A stretch of DNA of 64,000 bases from Tricholomella constricta (GCA_013368375.1 JAACJP010000004.1:620001-684000), one strand, 5' to 3'; positions 47,883 through 62,652 are shown, counted from the stretch's first letter. The notes: generated from the sequence alone by a model not told the origin. Translations and numbers: made by a program.

Positions 47883-49058
47883 ATGCAGCGAAAAATACCT
47901 GACCTTACTGCTAATGATGCGAACACACTCCTACTTTCTCTCAACGACTTTCAAGCAGCCCTAGACGAGGACGACGAGGACCTTCCATCCGGTCTCATCG
48001 AAGTTTTAGACCAATTTCGTACAAAGCTTGAAGTTGTCAAGGTGTGATAGGACAAATCGCTTCAATTACAATACGGGTTCATTGCTGATACTCAGCACGT
48101 TTCTTTCTCCAAAGTTGATGCCATCGTACTGCTACAAGTCAACAATAAAGCAGGACCTCTATTCCTGGTTTCGGAGAAGAGGGCTTTAGCTGAGGAGCGG
48201 GGATCGGCCGAGATCAAGGGCAAAGCGCTTTCGATGGAGGTTTTAAAAAACCTGATAGAGTTGGTTCGACTGCATGTGGCTGTTGTCGTGAGCAGATTGG
48301 CTTAAATTTTCTCTCATTAAGCTCACTGCACGCTCTTGTCAGACTGAAGCGGGATGTCGAGCGTTGATTAATCTAACATTACTCCGCGTTGCATCTGCCA
48401 TGTCCACTGATCAGATAGATGTCAACATTATTCCAGAGTACCCTATCTCCAAGACCCTGTTTCCTGGCAATCACTCCTTCGAAGGGGTTGTAGACTTCCT
48501 GGTGACGAAACTCCCTGGGCGATACACCCGTAGGACGATCCGATGATCTCTCCTTGCAAAATATTGACCCACTATCGTGCAGGCTTTCTGCTAAGAAATC
48601 CAACACTTAACACTTGTACTTAAAAGCCCAGACACGATCAAGGGTCCCGTCACATCCAATATATTTGAGGCGAAGCGGGACAATGTGCAAGCAGCTATAC
48701 CTCAAGCTGTTATGGCCGCCGCGCATAAACAGCACGGGTGCGGTAGTGTTTGCTTATCCAGTACCATTCTCATACCGTTGTTTCTCAGCATGCAGGTCCT
48801 ACGAGGCTGTATAACCAGCGGAGAGCAATGGATCTTTTTTGCTTTTCGCATGACGGAGGGCGGCGGCGGATTTATCTCCTATTCAGACCAATACAACGTT
48901 GGAACTCAGTTTGAGGGCTTACCGGTTACCACTCATCCCAGGTCTCCTCCACGATTGGGTTTGTAAATTTCCAACCGAACTCCTTTGTTGATATTGATGA
49001 TTTATCATAGGTCGACAATGCTGCTGATCCTGAGCTATTATTTTTTACCTATGAGTGA
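47883..49058 (+). CDS. unidentified protein, apparent frameshift near 3' end
   Basis: I do not recognise a named family. Exons read MQRKIPDLTANDANTLLLSL to KLEVVK, HVSFSKVDAIVLLQVNNKAG, TEAGCRALINLTLLRVASAM with PEYPISKTLFPGN, TIKGPVTSNIFEAKRDNVQA and LRGCITSGEQWIFFAFRMTE. The last piece has the ring of a fungal nuclease-like or Crinkler-associated accessory domain (weak inference). The main frame stops at 48964-48966. A +1 frame from about 48935 continues LIPGLLHDW, then splices through a GT-AG intron to VDNAADPELLFFTYE and stops at 49058. This looks like the natural C-terminus. Thus either an assembly indel or a recent disabling mutation lies at about 48925-48940. Introns at 48042-48098 and after are in frame. 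Confidence 0.5.
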
Positions 49059-49438
49059 CAGAGAATCGTGTAACTGCCAGAAGTAGTCAATGCTGCCTCC
49101 CCCATCTCCAAGCCTCGTAACATGTATCATCTATCTGGCAATAGAAGTCGGATGGATGGCAAATTATTTGCGGTTTCCACGAACACATTTTGGTTCAAAC
49201 ACCTCTGGAGACACGTTGAGCTGTCGCCGTCGCCGTCGCAGTTGACTCGAAACAGGAGTAAAAACATCCAAGTCAATTTAAAACGGTATTCTTTCAATAG
49301 TCGTTTGTGGTAGTTACTCATACAGGGTTGTTAGTTTTTACTTTACGCGTTGTACACTGGCAAGATCTAATAATGGGGAGCAATTTTTTTGATCATCTTC
49401 TGCCTCCTGTCAAGTCCATGATGTGTCTAAATCATTGT
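49059..49438. other. intergenic, convergent 3' ends
   Basis: 380 bp between the unidentified gene and the enolase stop. It has a short gtcgccgtcgccgtcgc run (49222-49238). No gene is seen. Confidence 0.35.
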
Positions 49439-51183
<1,745 letters not shown>

Positions 51184-51588
51184 GATTAGTTGGTGGAAAG
51201 TGTGCAAAGATGCGGCGATGATAATCGATCTACCACTACGTGACTTTTAGGATAATCGGACTTTTCCCACGCACGCCATGGTTATCTTTGTCGGCGTCTC
51301 CGTCTTTTGCTATCGGACGACGGATTCGGACTTCCTTGGTGCGGGCTGCTCCAACGCTGCCAGCAATTTCATACTACACATCTGACTCACTGATATCGGG
51401 ATCAATGATTTCATGTCATTTTCTGATGGGCGTATCAACCGAGTTCCATGTGTTCAGCTTGTTCAACATGTCTACAGACTAAAAAGGACTTTTAGTGGGA
51501 TTGTAAAGAGGTGGCAAGAGACGAAGAAAAACGTACAGGCTATCGCTAAATCCTCGCTGTAACATCGGAGATGAGCACATACTTATCT
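51184..51588. promoter_or_regulatory. enolase upstream region / NOG2 3' end
   Basis: 405 bp upstream of enolase (minus strand), which also holds the NOG2 3' UTR. A strong promoter is expected for a glycolytic gene, but I cannot point to a named element. Confidence 0.35.
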
Positions 51589-53935
51589 CTACTTTCCTCG
51601 CTTGCGACCTTCACCCTTCTTCCCGACAGGGAGAGATTTCAATAATGCTGCCTGTTTGCGGTTCTTATTCTTCACGTTGGCGTTTGAATAGAAATTCTCC
51701 GCTTTGCGCTGGATAGCGAGGCGGTCAGAAAATTATCATGTTAGAAGTCAAGATGCGCGTACCTTGTTTGTCTTCATGCGCGCCGCTTTTGTGGCCTTTG
51801 TCGTATCCTCGTCGTCTTCGGAATTTTCTAGACTTGATTGTCAGGTTTGAAGATAAAACGCAAGAAAAGAAGCAGACCTTCTGGCACAATGTCATTACCG
51901 TCCGCGTCGACATCAGGGATTTCATCCTCTTTAATGCCTTCGAAGACGTCGTTCCACGACAACTCTTTCTCCTCATCCTCATTTTCATTTTCATCACTCG
52001 CTTCGTCCTCTTGCTCCGCATCCGCATCCTCCGCGTCACCGACAACATCATCGTCCTCCAGTAGTCTCACATCTTCCGGCAGGAACGTGTTCCTCTGCAT
52101 CATGGAGCGCAAATTCTGCGTCACCCCAGGAACCTCCATCTGCTCGTCTTCCGTCGCCTTGCCCTTGCCCTTTGCCTTCTCCATTTCCTTCTTTTGCTTC
52201 TTCGCCTCGACCCTATTCAACTCCTCGGACCGCTCGGGTGGAGGAACAAAGAAGGGTATCCGTCCGCGCACCCAGTCGCTTAGTACAATTTTCGCCACAG
52301 ACTCCAGGTCCGGCTCGCCGCCTTTCAACAGCCGGCCTTTCATCCGCGCAAGTTTGTCGAGGAACACTTCGGGCTCCCAGTTCTGCGTGTTATCGTCCGG
52401 ATTCGGCAGCGAAACTCCGTATGTGCGGGAGAGGTATAACGGTTTGACGCGTTCCATGAGTGCGGGGACGTGGTCTGACGGGGTTGGAAGAGCTTCGACG
52501 CGCACGACTCCCTTGAGCACGGTCGATGTGTGCGAATCTTGGGCGGACGTGGGCACGATCCCGGGACAGTCGATGAGATAGATCCTCCGTGTGAGTGTGA
52601 TATACTGCCAGACCTATTTATCCAGAGAGTTTGAGCGTGGAGATGAATCGAGAAGAAGTGAAGACAAACTTTGGTTTCGCCAGGGACAGGAGCGACGGTG
52701 CAAACCTTGGTGCTTTTAATGGTATTGATAACGCTGCTTTTACCAACGTTTGGGTATCCAATGAATCCAACAGATATTTGTTTCTTATCAGAATGGAGCT
52801 GAGCGAACTGGCGAAGCAGTTGGATGAGTGAGCCCTTGCCAAACGAGTTGTTGGGGGACGCATGGAATGCGATAGTGGGGAATCGAGGGGTCAGGTGTTG
52901 GATATAGCGAGCCTATAGGATTATTAGAGGCTTTCAAAGAAGAGAGCCAGTGCCCATACCGTAACCCAATTCGGCACCAGATCGCACTTATTTATAACGA
53001 GTACAACTTGCTTGTGCGACTTCTCCTTCTTGATGTACTCAATGACCGAATCGCACATGGTCCCTAGCGGATCCCGAGCATCCAGGACATGGAGAATCAC
53101 GTCTGAAGAGTCGATGACCTTGTAGAGTTCACCATAAATGCGACGAGAGGTGCCCTTCGCATAGATAGGCTCGTTGTAATCAGCATGTGTCGGGGCTTCC
53201 ACGATGGATGAAGCCAGAGGCTCTAAAAAGGTCCATAAGAATGAGTAAATCTTTCAAGAGAGGAGATGTCGCACCAATAGCCTTCGACGCTGCGTCTGCT
53301 TCGTCTGCACCTGCAGCACCGAGTTTACCTAGTTCATCAAAGGAACCAGCATCGATTCTCGGCCGCTTGCGCTGCGCTTTGGGGCCAAATGTTTCGGAGA
53401 AAGGCTCAGTTTCGACGATGTGTGGCCGCTAGGGCGAGTTTGAGATCAATATGCACATATATAAGGTATATACACACTTTGAGGGTATGTGGGTTCTGTG
53501 CATCGTCGAGGAGCGCCATTGGCAGTTTATTACGGCGCAGGAGAACGGAATAAGGGTCATTTTTTCTCTCGGAAAGACTTGTGCGGAAATGGTCCAACGC
53601 AGTCTGCGAAATTACTCTGGTATTCCCTTCAGACGGTAACACGACATAAGCACACACAAGACAAAAAATGCGCTGAGATACGCACCGAACCATCTCCGAT
53701 CAGGCTGCACCCTGCCTGGCTTCGTCTCATCCTCACCCTTCTGAAATGCGGCGGCCTGAATAACCCTCCCATCCTTGTCTCGAACAGCCTTTCCCGAGTT
53801 CAACAATTTCAGGCGTGCGACCTGCTTGCCAGTGCGGTAGAAATTCTCTCCCTTTACCCGGGCAAGGGATATTTTGGGCCCGGAGGAAGACGACTTTGAC
53901 TTCCCTGAGGGCGTTGTCTTTTTGGTCGGGGCCAT
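51589..53935 (-). CDS. NOG2: nucleolar GTP-binding protein NOG2
   Basis: Circularly permuted GTPase (YlqF/Nug family) that checks pre-60S ribosome maturation before export. Start [19 protein letters not shown] at 53935. NGP1NT region follows: [40 protein letters not shown] and [17 protein letters not shown]. GTPase motifs occur in the permuted order: [35 protein letters not shown] (G4), then [13 protein letters not shown] (G1), [15 protein letters not shown] (G2) and LIDCPG (G3). The C-terminal region is acidic ([20 protein letters not shown]) then basic ([22 protein letters not shown]), typical of Nog2. Short introns throughout. It is divergent from the mitochondrial uS15 gene. Confidence 0.93.
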
Positions 53936-54635
53936 GACGGAGGGGTTGTGCGGCGACTGAGCAGGAGGCAAAAGGATCTCAAAAATAATCTTGATCAATT
54001 GGTTCCCACGGTCAATGTGGATTCAGAAGCTGGAGGATTTTTTTCAGACCGAGCGTCGTCCTCGCTGACCTCGACCTCAGAAGTTTATGAGAGTACATGG
54101 TTCGAGGGGAAGACATGCAAATCCGAAGCAAGCAGAGAGCGTAGGTTGCATCCTGGCTAGACAAGTGGTCGAGGGTGCGGTCGGACAGGATTTCAGAAAT
54201 GCGACGTGACGAATCTTCTGTCATACATAGACACTTGCTTCGTTCAAGGGAAAATTTTAAGGAGAAGGGCAAATGTATTGAAAAGCTACAGGCCATCTAT
54301 CTAATACGATGGAGAAGACTTCAGAGACGGAAAATCGGATGTGCCAGCAAAAAAATCGACATGCCACGTCCTAGGAATAGTAGACGACGACACTTCCTAC
54401 ACTGGAGGCCCTCTCTTGGAAGAACAGGACTCGTAAAAACGAGTCACTGGCACTGACTTCGATGGTCGGAAGCTGACACCGGTCAGCGTGGCATTTCCCC
54501 CGTGAAGAAAAAGGGAAGGTGTGGGGGCGGGTTTATATAGGTCAACGAATATGCATTTCCCACGGTCATGTGAGTTGGGAAACTTTCTGTGTTTCCCGAC
54601 CTGTTACCGCACAGACAGAACGGTTTTCGTCGGGG
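53936..54635. promoter_or_regulatory. divergent intergenic region, NOG2 / uS15m
   Basis: 700 bp between opposed starts of two ribosome-related genes. A ~95-codon minus-strand frame (54012-54296) has no domain and no convincing codon pattern. No RNA gene is recognised. Confidence 0.35.
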
Positions 54636-55655
54636 ATGTTCAGAGCGTGTTGGGCACAAAGTGAGTTGCGCATAATTCTTCTTAAAGATTCTTTGGGCTC
54701 ATGGACCATTTCTAGGCCCGCGAACCGTCGCCTCCTCGAGCTCACAGTGCGCGTCGTCGCTTCACACCTCTGCCGTGCTCCATGCCCAAGTGTCCCGCCA
54801 GAATGTCGCTCGCGGTGTCAAGAAACTTAACAACGTGAGGAAGGAGGAGCGCTGGAAGAAAGCTCAAGCCAACCGCCCCAGTGTCGTCCTCGGCACCCGC
54901 CCCGGTGAAGAGGCAAAATGGGAAAATTGCCGCCTCGCGAAGGTCCTCGTTGACATGGAGGAGCTGGTCTCGAGCACGGAGCTTGTTCCCTCGAAACAGG
55001 GCGTGGGGACTGTGTACTTGCCTAAACAAGTCAGCTTTGGCATCGGGCCTGCGGAGAAGAAGTTGTTGTTCGGGGACCTGCCTTTAGTGTCGGCCTCCAG
55101 AGGACAACCGGACTTTGTGAGGTCGACCCCGACGTCGGAGACACAATCTATGGATGGCGTGGCTGATATTTTCTCGTCCCGGCCCACCTTGAAGGATTCG
55201 GAAGTAAAGGCGCAGGCTCTGGTGGACAACCTGACCAGCGAACGACAGAAGGCAAATGCGTTTGCGAAGCTGATCGACCTCCGCAACGCTAATGCGGCTG
55301 GTATCGCATACGAAAATCGCAAGCGCATCATCGAAGCCTTCTCGACGCCCGAGAATTCTTTCGACCCCGGCCGCTCGGAGGTTCAAGGTTCGTCCTCCCT
55401 CCTTGTCATTTTTGCAAACGCTAATTCGAGGTGCGACTTTCAGCGGCTCTTCTCACATACAAGATTCGCAATCTATGGAATCATTTGACGACGTTTAAGC
55501 GCGACCTTGGGAATCGTAGAGGCCTGAGGAAGCTTGTCCACCAACGTGCAAAGGTCCTGAAGTATCTGAAGGGGGTGGACCAAAACCGATATGAGGCTAT
55601 TCTTGAGCAGCTTGCGTTAGAGCCGGAGAGCGTTGAGGGAGAGTTGGTGGTGTAA
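54636..55655 (+). CDS. mitochondrial small-subunit ribosomal protein uS15m
   Basis: Homologue of bacterial S15 and yeast Mrps28, a mitochondrial small-subunit ribosomal protein. Three exons, 54636-54660, 54716-55387 and 55444-55655, total 909 nt, 302 residues, in frame. N-terminus MFRACWAQS plus a Ser/Arg/Ala-rich segment fits a mitochondrial presequence. The family core is C-terminal: LTYKIRNLWNHLTTFKRDLG, NRRGLRKLVHQRAKVLKYLK and NRYEAILEQLAL. The first two-thirds is a long N-terminal extension typical of fungal orthologues. The unspliced frame begins at 54775, but splicing from ATG 54636 adds the expected targeting sequence. Confidence 0.9.
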
Positions 55656-55775
55656 TATAGCATATGCATTTACAAATTAATAAAAGACGGCATCATTTAT
55701 CTAAAACTTTAGACACAGGGAAGTGTTGTATAAGACCATTATTGGGAAAGACTAGGCGTTGCATTCAGTTCAGCA

Positions 55776-58406
55776 CTACTTGAGGTCAATAACGACTGTA
55801 CACCGTGGTGGGAAAATTGGAACGGCGGCATAATCCTTGTAATAATCTTTATCGAGTTCTGGCTCCTGAATGTCATGCCTGCCACACTTTAATGCGTTTC
55901 TGATACAATATAAGCAAAACAAATACATACCTGTCGAGAAGATGTGCTTTCATAACGTCAAGCTCCGTGGACTCTATTTCGGCTTGAGTGTCTCTGCAGT
56001 GCACACATAACCACGATTTGTTGCGTGGTTCGTTCTCAACAGCAGTCTCGACGGATTTGGCAAAAATCGCCTCGTAAGCCTCACGAGCCTGTCGTTTTTC
56101 TTCCGTATCTAGTTTCCTCCACAATGGATCATCGCAACCATGCCTCACTCCGTGATGCTTAACCTGGGTTCCGTTATAAGCCACCAGAACCCAATGAAGA
56201 AGATGAAGACACACAGCATCGCGCCACATGAAGGCATCAGTCTCGTATAAGCCTTTCTTCCTGTTGGTGGTTGGGTAGACGCAACGTAAACAAGCGAACC
56301 AAATGCCGAGATTGTCCATGTCATCCACAGTCGTTGTATTGGGATCCAAACCAGCCTGAGTCTGAAGAGCCTCGACACACCGGCCCAACCGTCGGTCGAG
56401 GCGGAGAGGGCGCGATGTCCATCTTCTGCGGACCTTCTGAGAGATATCGAGCCTCTTGGCGGGCTCTGGGGCCGGCTCCCAAGACCAAACCGAGCGTTTC
56501 TTGCGTGTCAGACAAAGGTGGCCCAGGACCTTCGGATAGAAAAGTGGGCAGACATTATACATAGAATAGCCGAGGAAGTTATCTTCAAACTCGTCAGTTG
56601 ACTCTGAGGAGCTGTCGATGTGGCTGCTACGGGAACACGCTCCACATTCGAAGACGGTCGTCGCCAGTTTTAACATGTCGGGGAGTGTATCTTCATCCAA
56701 AGGAGGTCGGGGGGAATAACTTCGATCATCGTCATCATAGTCATCGTAACCATCCCATAATATGGACATCATGAGCCGGTACGGTCCGCGGATCCTTGCC
56801 GTGGCATCCTCCTTCTTTATCACTTCAATCAGTTGGGTGTCCAATGAGTTCCGCCACTCCAGGATAAGGTCGGGAATAAGGGGCATGATGTCTGAGAAGC
56901 TTGATTCATCCACAGCGACCTCTGTCGGTTGCTCAAGGATAGTTTTGACAGGAGGAAAATCGCAAAACTCGAGGCCTTCGGGCATTATGTCGGTTAGGGG
57001 GAGATGTTGATTCTTGTAATCACGAAAATTTGCGATGGCACTGGGCTTGCGATCCACCACAAGTTGAGCATGCTCCCGCGCGAGCCGCTTGACCCGCATC
57101 TCTTCCATGAAGTCGATGATGGGCCCTTTAATGTTGGACCAAACTATCGTAGATATTAGTGATCCAGGCGAGAACGATTAAAAGGCCAAATTACCGCGGT
57201 CGGTCAATTTTTGAGGTTTCTTGACCAGATCGTGATCCCCCAAGGAATCTGGGAAGCGTATTCCAGCGACATCTTCTGCATATCCCAATGCTTCAAGTTT
57301 TGCGATGATACTCGAAGAGAATGAGAAGTTAAACTTGCTGTATACTTAATTGACACTTACGCAAGGCGCCTGTCAGTTCTCATTTGCTGTAGCTCATAAC
57401 TTCTGTCAAATGTTTGTGTTCGAGCCCATGCAGTGCAAATAGATGAATGCTGGACAGGGCATCAATTTGAGGTTACCGCAAGAGAGTGCAGCCATATTAG
57501 AAATACCTTCTGAATGTCAGATACAAACTTGCGTCTTTCAAGAATGAAAGCATTACGAGCGTCGTTGCCTTCAGTAGCCTCGTATTGTTCCTTGACCTTT
57601 TCGTATTCAGAAATGAGTATGCCGCGACTTCCGCGTTCTGGATGCATGGATCAGGGGTCGTATTGTTTTATCGAGAAAAGATACATACTTCCTGGCCGCG
57701 AAGGCAATAATGTTTGATACGGGAAGTGTTCTATAGCCTCTATCGGCAGGATATCCGGCATGTAGACCTCTTCTACTCTATTTGAAGATGATGTGAGAGC
57801 AAATTAAAATCAAGGTCGATGATGCACTCACTGGTCCTTGGCGCACTTGCTGCATATACGAACCCGAAAGGACCATTCGACCACTCGGATGTTCGTTGTG
57901 AAGCAAAACTACAAGAGACACATTTAATCATTCATAACGTTGGGAGGATAAATGACTTACATGGCAATGGGGATCAAACGCAAGGTTGACCCAGGCAGGT
58001 TCGCTCATCTCAGGCGGACAGGCCGGCAGGCCCTGGATTTGATCGAGAGCTGCTTTCCATACGGACTTCGTAGATCTGTGCATTAAGAGACGCCTGAATT
58101 CCTTCGTCATACGTGCAAGCTTAAGGAGCTCATAGGGATTGAGATGTCCAAAAATCTAGATAGCGACGAGGAACGTGAGTCGGAGAGCCATAACAGAAAT
58201 TGCCTGACCTCAAATAACACGTCAAAAGGTAGATCAATGAGACCCGCTAGCCTTCCTTTCGCGCGTTTTCTGGGTGCTTTCTTCAGAATTTTAGTCTCTT
58301 GGTACCCAGGATCCTGTTCAATATATGTTGCTACTGTGTCAGACTTGCGCTTCTTGCGAGGGCGCAAGGTTCTAGCAGCGCCCATCTTACTGGATTCTGC
58401 CTCCAT
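55776..58406 (-). CDS. F-box protein with Cys-pair motifs
   Basis: Likely substrate adaptor of an SCF ubiquitin ligase; one of the large basidiomycete F-box families. Start MEAESSKMGAARTLRPRKKR at 58406 (basic, nuclear-signal-like). The F-box reads LIDLPFDVLFEIFGHLNPYE LLKLARMTKEFRRLL across an intron. Then WKAALDQIQGLPACPPEMSE, RICSKCAKDQ (first Cys pair) and VEEVYMPDI. A helical middle follows (ERRKFVSDIQ, LEALGYAEDVAGIRFPDS, WSNIKGPIIDFMEEMRVKRL) and a long exon 55930-57108 with FECGACSRSS, WFACLRCVYP and WLCVHCRDTQ, further Cys pairs. It ends PRCTVVIDLKstop at 55776. The target is unknown. Confidence 0.82.
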
Positions 58407-58553
58407 GATGACTCGGACAGGTCGTAGCAGATGAAAGGACAAAGAGAGACAAATGGCCTGCTCGGTGGCAACCACTTTAATTACGTAATGCAATATCAAC
58501 GCGTGCTGCACGTGCCCCGATTTGCCTTTTTCCCCTTGCAACCCTCTACCATC
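58407..58553. promoter_or_regulatory. divergent promoter, F-box / importin-9
   Basis: 147 bp between opposed starts. Contains gcacgtgccc (58509-58518), a CACGTG core of the kind bound by bHLH factors; binding is only inferred. Confidence 0.35.
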
Positions 58554-61500
58554 ATGGCCTCACAAATCGCAGAATGTCTGGCTGCCACTCTAAGCCCCGA
58601 CCAAACCACTAGAATTACCGCAGAACTCAAGCTGTCCGAGTACTTTGCGTCGCCAGGCTAGTCATCTTCCAGAACGTGCTACCGACGCCGTTCTCATGCA
58701 ATCTGTCGCGTACAACAGAGACTGGTTTAGCCCTTTCGCAGCTGATCCTTGCTCAAGATGCCGATCTATTTCTGCGCCAGATGAGTTTCGCGCGTTTTGT
58801 TCATTTCCGGCGCGTCTTGATCTCTGTAAATTTGTGGATTAGCACTCCGCGAGCATCGTGCTGCGAAAGTACGTGAAGGAAAGATGGTCACCTTATTTCA
58901 CTGCTTTTAAAGGAGCTGCTCCACCTGTGGAGGTGTGTTCGAGCTCATCAATGCCGAAAATCCCTCTGAAACCCATGTACTCTAAGGTCAAAACACAGAT
59001 ACGGCACGCTGTATTTCAAGGGCTTTCAGACAAGAATAGAAAAATACGCTCTCTATGTGTGAGGTTTACACCTGTGTCTCTCTCAGATTTCTCAACTGAA
59101 GTCTATTTGGATGGCAACAGGCGCACACTCTGTCTTCAATCGCCAACTGTGACTGGCCCGATGAATACCCTGAACTTCTGAGCTCCCTCATCAACCTCCT
59201 TTCTTCCAACTCGCCTGAGTCTGTACACGGCGCCATGCAAGTCTTCACTGAATTTATCAAGTCAGATTTGACAGAAGACCAGATTCTTCCTGTGCTCCGC
59301 CAACTATTACCAGTCCTTCTGTCCATTCTGGGATCGACAGAGGTACAGATCTGTCCCTTTCGAAGCCAGCACATATCTCTCATTGTTTCATTAGTCGCAC
59401 TCCGCACCGACTCGCGCGCGCACCGTCTCTGTATTCCGACAATGTGTAACTGCGTTATTCATGGTAAAAGACCAACACCCACAAGCAACCAAAGAAGCCG
59501 TTGCATCCGTCCTTCCGGTCTGGTTGGAGGCCTTCAAAGTTCTCCTGAAAATCAATCCCAGCCAGGATGTACAAAATACTGAAAATTGGGACGGCCTGGC
59601 AGTACGGATTCAGATCTTTAAGGTACAGAATGTTAATAGATTCTGAAGCTGAGCTGACCATTCGAATACAGACCCTCGATATAATACATACCTCATTTCC
59701 TCGTGCCCTCACACCGTATCTTCAACAGTTCTTGTCGGATTCACTCGTTCACTTGCAGGCTCTACATCCGACTTTTTCGCAATACTATCTATCGTCATCA
59801 GAATCTGCACCTCGTTCCTCTGAAGATGAAGCCATAGAACTACCTCAACTCATTTGCCCTATCCTGGACTTCGCTGCTGCCGTTACAAGGGGTGGAAAGG
59901 CTAAAGAATGGTTTACCACGGAAAATCTCAATGCCTTGATCGATGCTGTCTGCGACTTTGTTCAGATGACAGACGAGGATGTAAGAATCCCTGCCAAATG
60001 TCTGGACCCGTGTACTTACGTACTCACAGGAAGAGGCTTGGGCCAACAATGCGAATGCATTTGTCGCCCAGGAGGAAGATGAGACGCAAACATATAGCGT
60101 CAGAGTGGCGGGATTTGATTTTTTGGGGGTAAGTCAATCGTTTTTTGCAGTAACTTGAAAGATCCTATGGGTCTACACAGTCCTTGGTCGATCGCAGCCC
60201 TGCAGCTACGGTTAAAGCCTTCCAGTCGACAGTCCAAAAGGTTGTCCACTCATCGCAACAGCTGCGCGATAGTGGAAAGAAGGATTGGTAGGATATTCAT
60301 TTTTTGCGAACTATATGAAGAGTTTATAGTCCTTTTAAGGTGGCGAGCACTGGAAGCTGCGCTCGCCGCAGTTGGATCTCAGTCTGAGGCTATCCTCGAC
60401 TGCATCGAAGACGAGCAAGATTCAGGCCGAGAGAAGCCAATTGATGTCGAGTATATTCTCTCGAACATCGTTCCCTCCATTCTCAGACTTTCGGGTACGT
60501 CGACTTCTTCCTGATGGCTGTTCACCCTGACTTATGTGTAATGCCCGTAGAGCATCCGTTTCTCCAAGGCCGAGGATTCGTATTCGCCAGTCAATACTCA
60601 AAGCTATTGCCTGTGGATTTGGCTGGTCAATACCTCGAAGCTGCGATTCAAGTCATCGAAGCCAGTGAGGCTGGAATCCCTGTCAAAATTTCGGCCGTCA
60701 AAGCCATCCACAAGTGAAGGCCAATTTGCTTGTATATTGTAGAAAAATCTGACCAAAGGACTTTCAGCTTCTGCCAAGGTGGTGAAGATTCAGCTTTGAT
60801 CAATTTTGTCCCTCGCATAGCCAAGGATCTTGGACCCTTCTTGTTCGTGACGTCGGAGGACACCCTTTCCCTCGTCCTCGAGACTTTGGCTGTTGTTCTA
60901 GAGGTCGAGAAAGGCAAGTGGATTACGACGGAGTTGGCCGAGTCTTTGATCCAGGCGTTGCTCGAAGTCTGGAGCAAGAACAACAAAGGTGACTATCTTC
61001 AAATAGTCTCTTCAACCCCTGTCTGACTCGATTGCGCACCAGATCCTATCTTCATCTCACTCCTGACGGATATTTTGGCCACTCTTGCGGGTTCAGCTAC
61101 GAATACCATCTATGAAACTGTCGTCAAACAGGCCTTGCCGCCTTTGAGCAATGCAATTGCAGCGGCCAAGCCAGAGGACTCGTGGATTGCTGGATCTGCT
61201 ATTGAACTTGTTGCTAGTCTCGCCCAGGGTTCGCCGGAAAGTGGTCTTGGGGAAGGTTTCTTCGCTCTGCTCGCGCCCAACCTTTTCAAATGCTTAGGAG
61301 AAACAGAGGATAGAGATGTCCTTCAGGTAATTCCTACTGGATCTCGATTGTTTTAAACCTGATAATGGATACCTAGCATGGGATCTCGTGCTTGACTGTC
61401 GTCATCCGGAAAGACTGCAACCAGCTTCTGTCCTGGAGTGATCCCAGTGGACGTAGTGGCCTTGACTATGTTTTGACCCTCATTGCGAAAACGTTGGAGA

Positions 61501-62652
61501 GTCAGGACGAATCGGGCGGCCTTTTCATCGGCGACTTGATCATCCACCTGTTACGAAGGGTTGGAGAGTCCGTGCTGCCAGTGCTGCCCCAATTGTTGCA
61601 GGCAATGGTTAGTCGCATGGTCACTGCCAAGACGGCTACCTTCCTCCAGGTGTGTACCTATGTTCAGTATTGTCGGCTCATCCTTACTCTTCTGCTATTA
61701 ACAGAGCCTGATTATCCCGTTCGCTTTCCTTATCAATAATCAACGGGACACTATCTTATCACTTCTGGAATCTATGACAATCAATGAACATTCGGGACTC
61801 GACATACTTATCCGGACGTGGTGCGAAAATGCCGAAACCTTCCAAGGATTCTGGCCTTCTCGCATCAGCACGATGGGCTTGATCCAGCTCTTCACTGCTG
61901 AAAGACCAACTTTGCAAAACCTTGTCGTTAAAGGCGACATCATCGTCAACAAGGCAAACAATAATGGTAAGGCATTCTTGACCCGCCTTTCGTCCTCGTG
62001 CTCAACCTTCGCGTCGTCAAGTCATCATGACGCGCTCACGAACGAGGACTAGTACGCCTTGGTGCCCCGTTTCTCATGAGGTTCATCCTGACCATGTTTG
62101 CTCTAATTACCGCAGCACCCACCGAGTTCACCTCGATCCCCTTCCCCGTCAAAGCCCTCAAGTTGCTTCTCCATGACGTACAGTCTGGGGGTGAATCGGC
62201 CACCATAACTGCCCAAGGTGGTGATACGTACGATATCGATTCGGACGATGGTGTACGTATGACTGTAAGCGATCGATTTCAAGGACGTTGACATGTTTTG
62301 AACAGGACGAAGATTGGACTGAGGAAGAAAAGTTGAATCAAGGCTTCAAGGAAGATGAATTCGCATTCCTGTCTGATATGCTCGGACCAAGGGGCATGGC
62401 GTTTGACAACGATGATGTGTTGGATGATAGCGATGATGAAGATTTGAAAAATGATCCCATCTCAGAAATGGACATGCAAGTGAGTTGGATTGGCGTCTGC
62501 GTGATAGTTGGATAGCTGATTGTTTTTTCAAGGCACATCTCGTCTCTTTCTTCCGAGAATGTGCGGCCCGCAACATAAACAACTTCTCCGCACTCGTAGG
62601 ACAATTGACCGCGGAGGAGACGTTGGTCATCCGCCAAGTCGTTGCTGCATGA
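58554..62652 (+). CDS. KAP114: importin-9/KAP114-like karyopherin
   Basis: HEAT-repeat nuclear import receptor for histones, TBP and ribosomal cargo. Start MASQIAECLAATLSPDQTTR at 58554; exon 1 ends at 58656. The importin-beta N-terminal domain runs through AELKLSEYFASPETGLALSQ, LILAQDADLFLRQM, RKYVKERWSPYFTAFKGAAP and VKTQIRHAVFQGLSDKNRKI RSLC, then IANCDWPDEYPELLSSLINL. HEAT repeats fill the rest (AMQVFTEFIKSDLTEDQILP, SLIQALLEVWSKNNK, LLRRVGESVLPVLPQLLQAM). The C-terminal part has TRSRTRTTPTEFTSIPFPVK and an acidic segment (DIDSDDGDEDW, DDVLDDSDDEDLKND), as in Kap114/IPO9. Ends RQVVAAstop at 62652. The first intron (58657-58718) uses a GC donor (CCAG, then gctagt). Other introns are GT-AG. 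Confidence 0.88.

Noticed and set aside
48614..48814. 66-codon frame overlapping the unidentified gene
   Set aside because: Out of frame with TIKGPVTSNIFEAKRDNVQA, which splices to the next conserved exon; the frame is a shadow.
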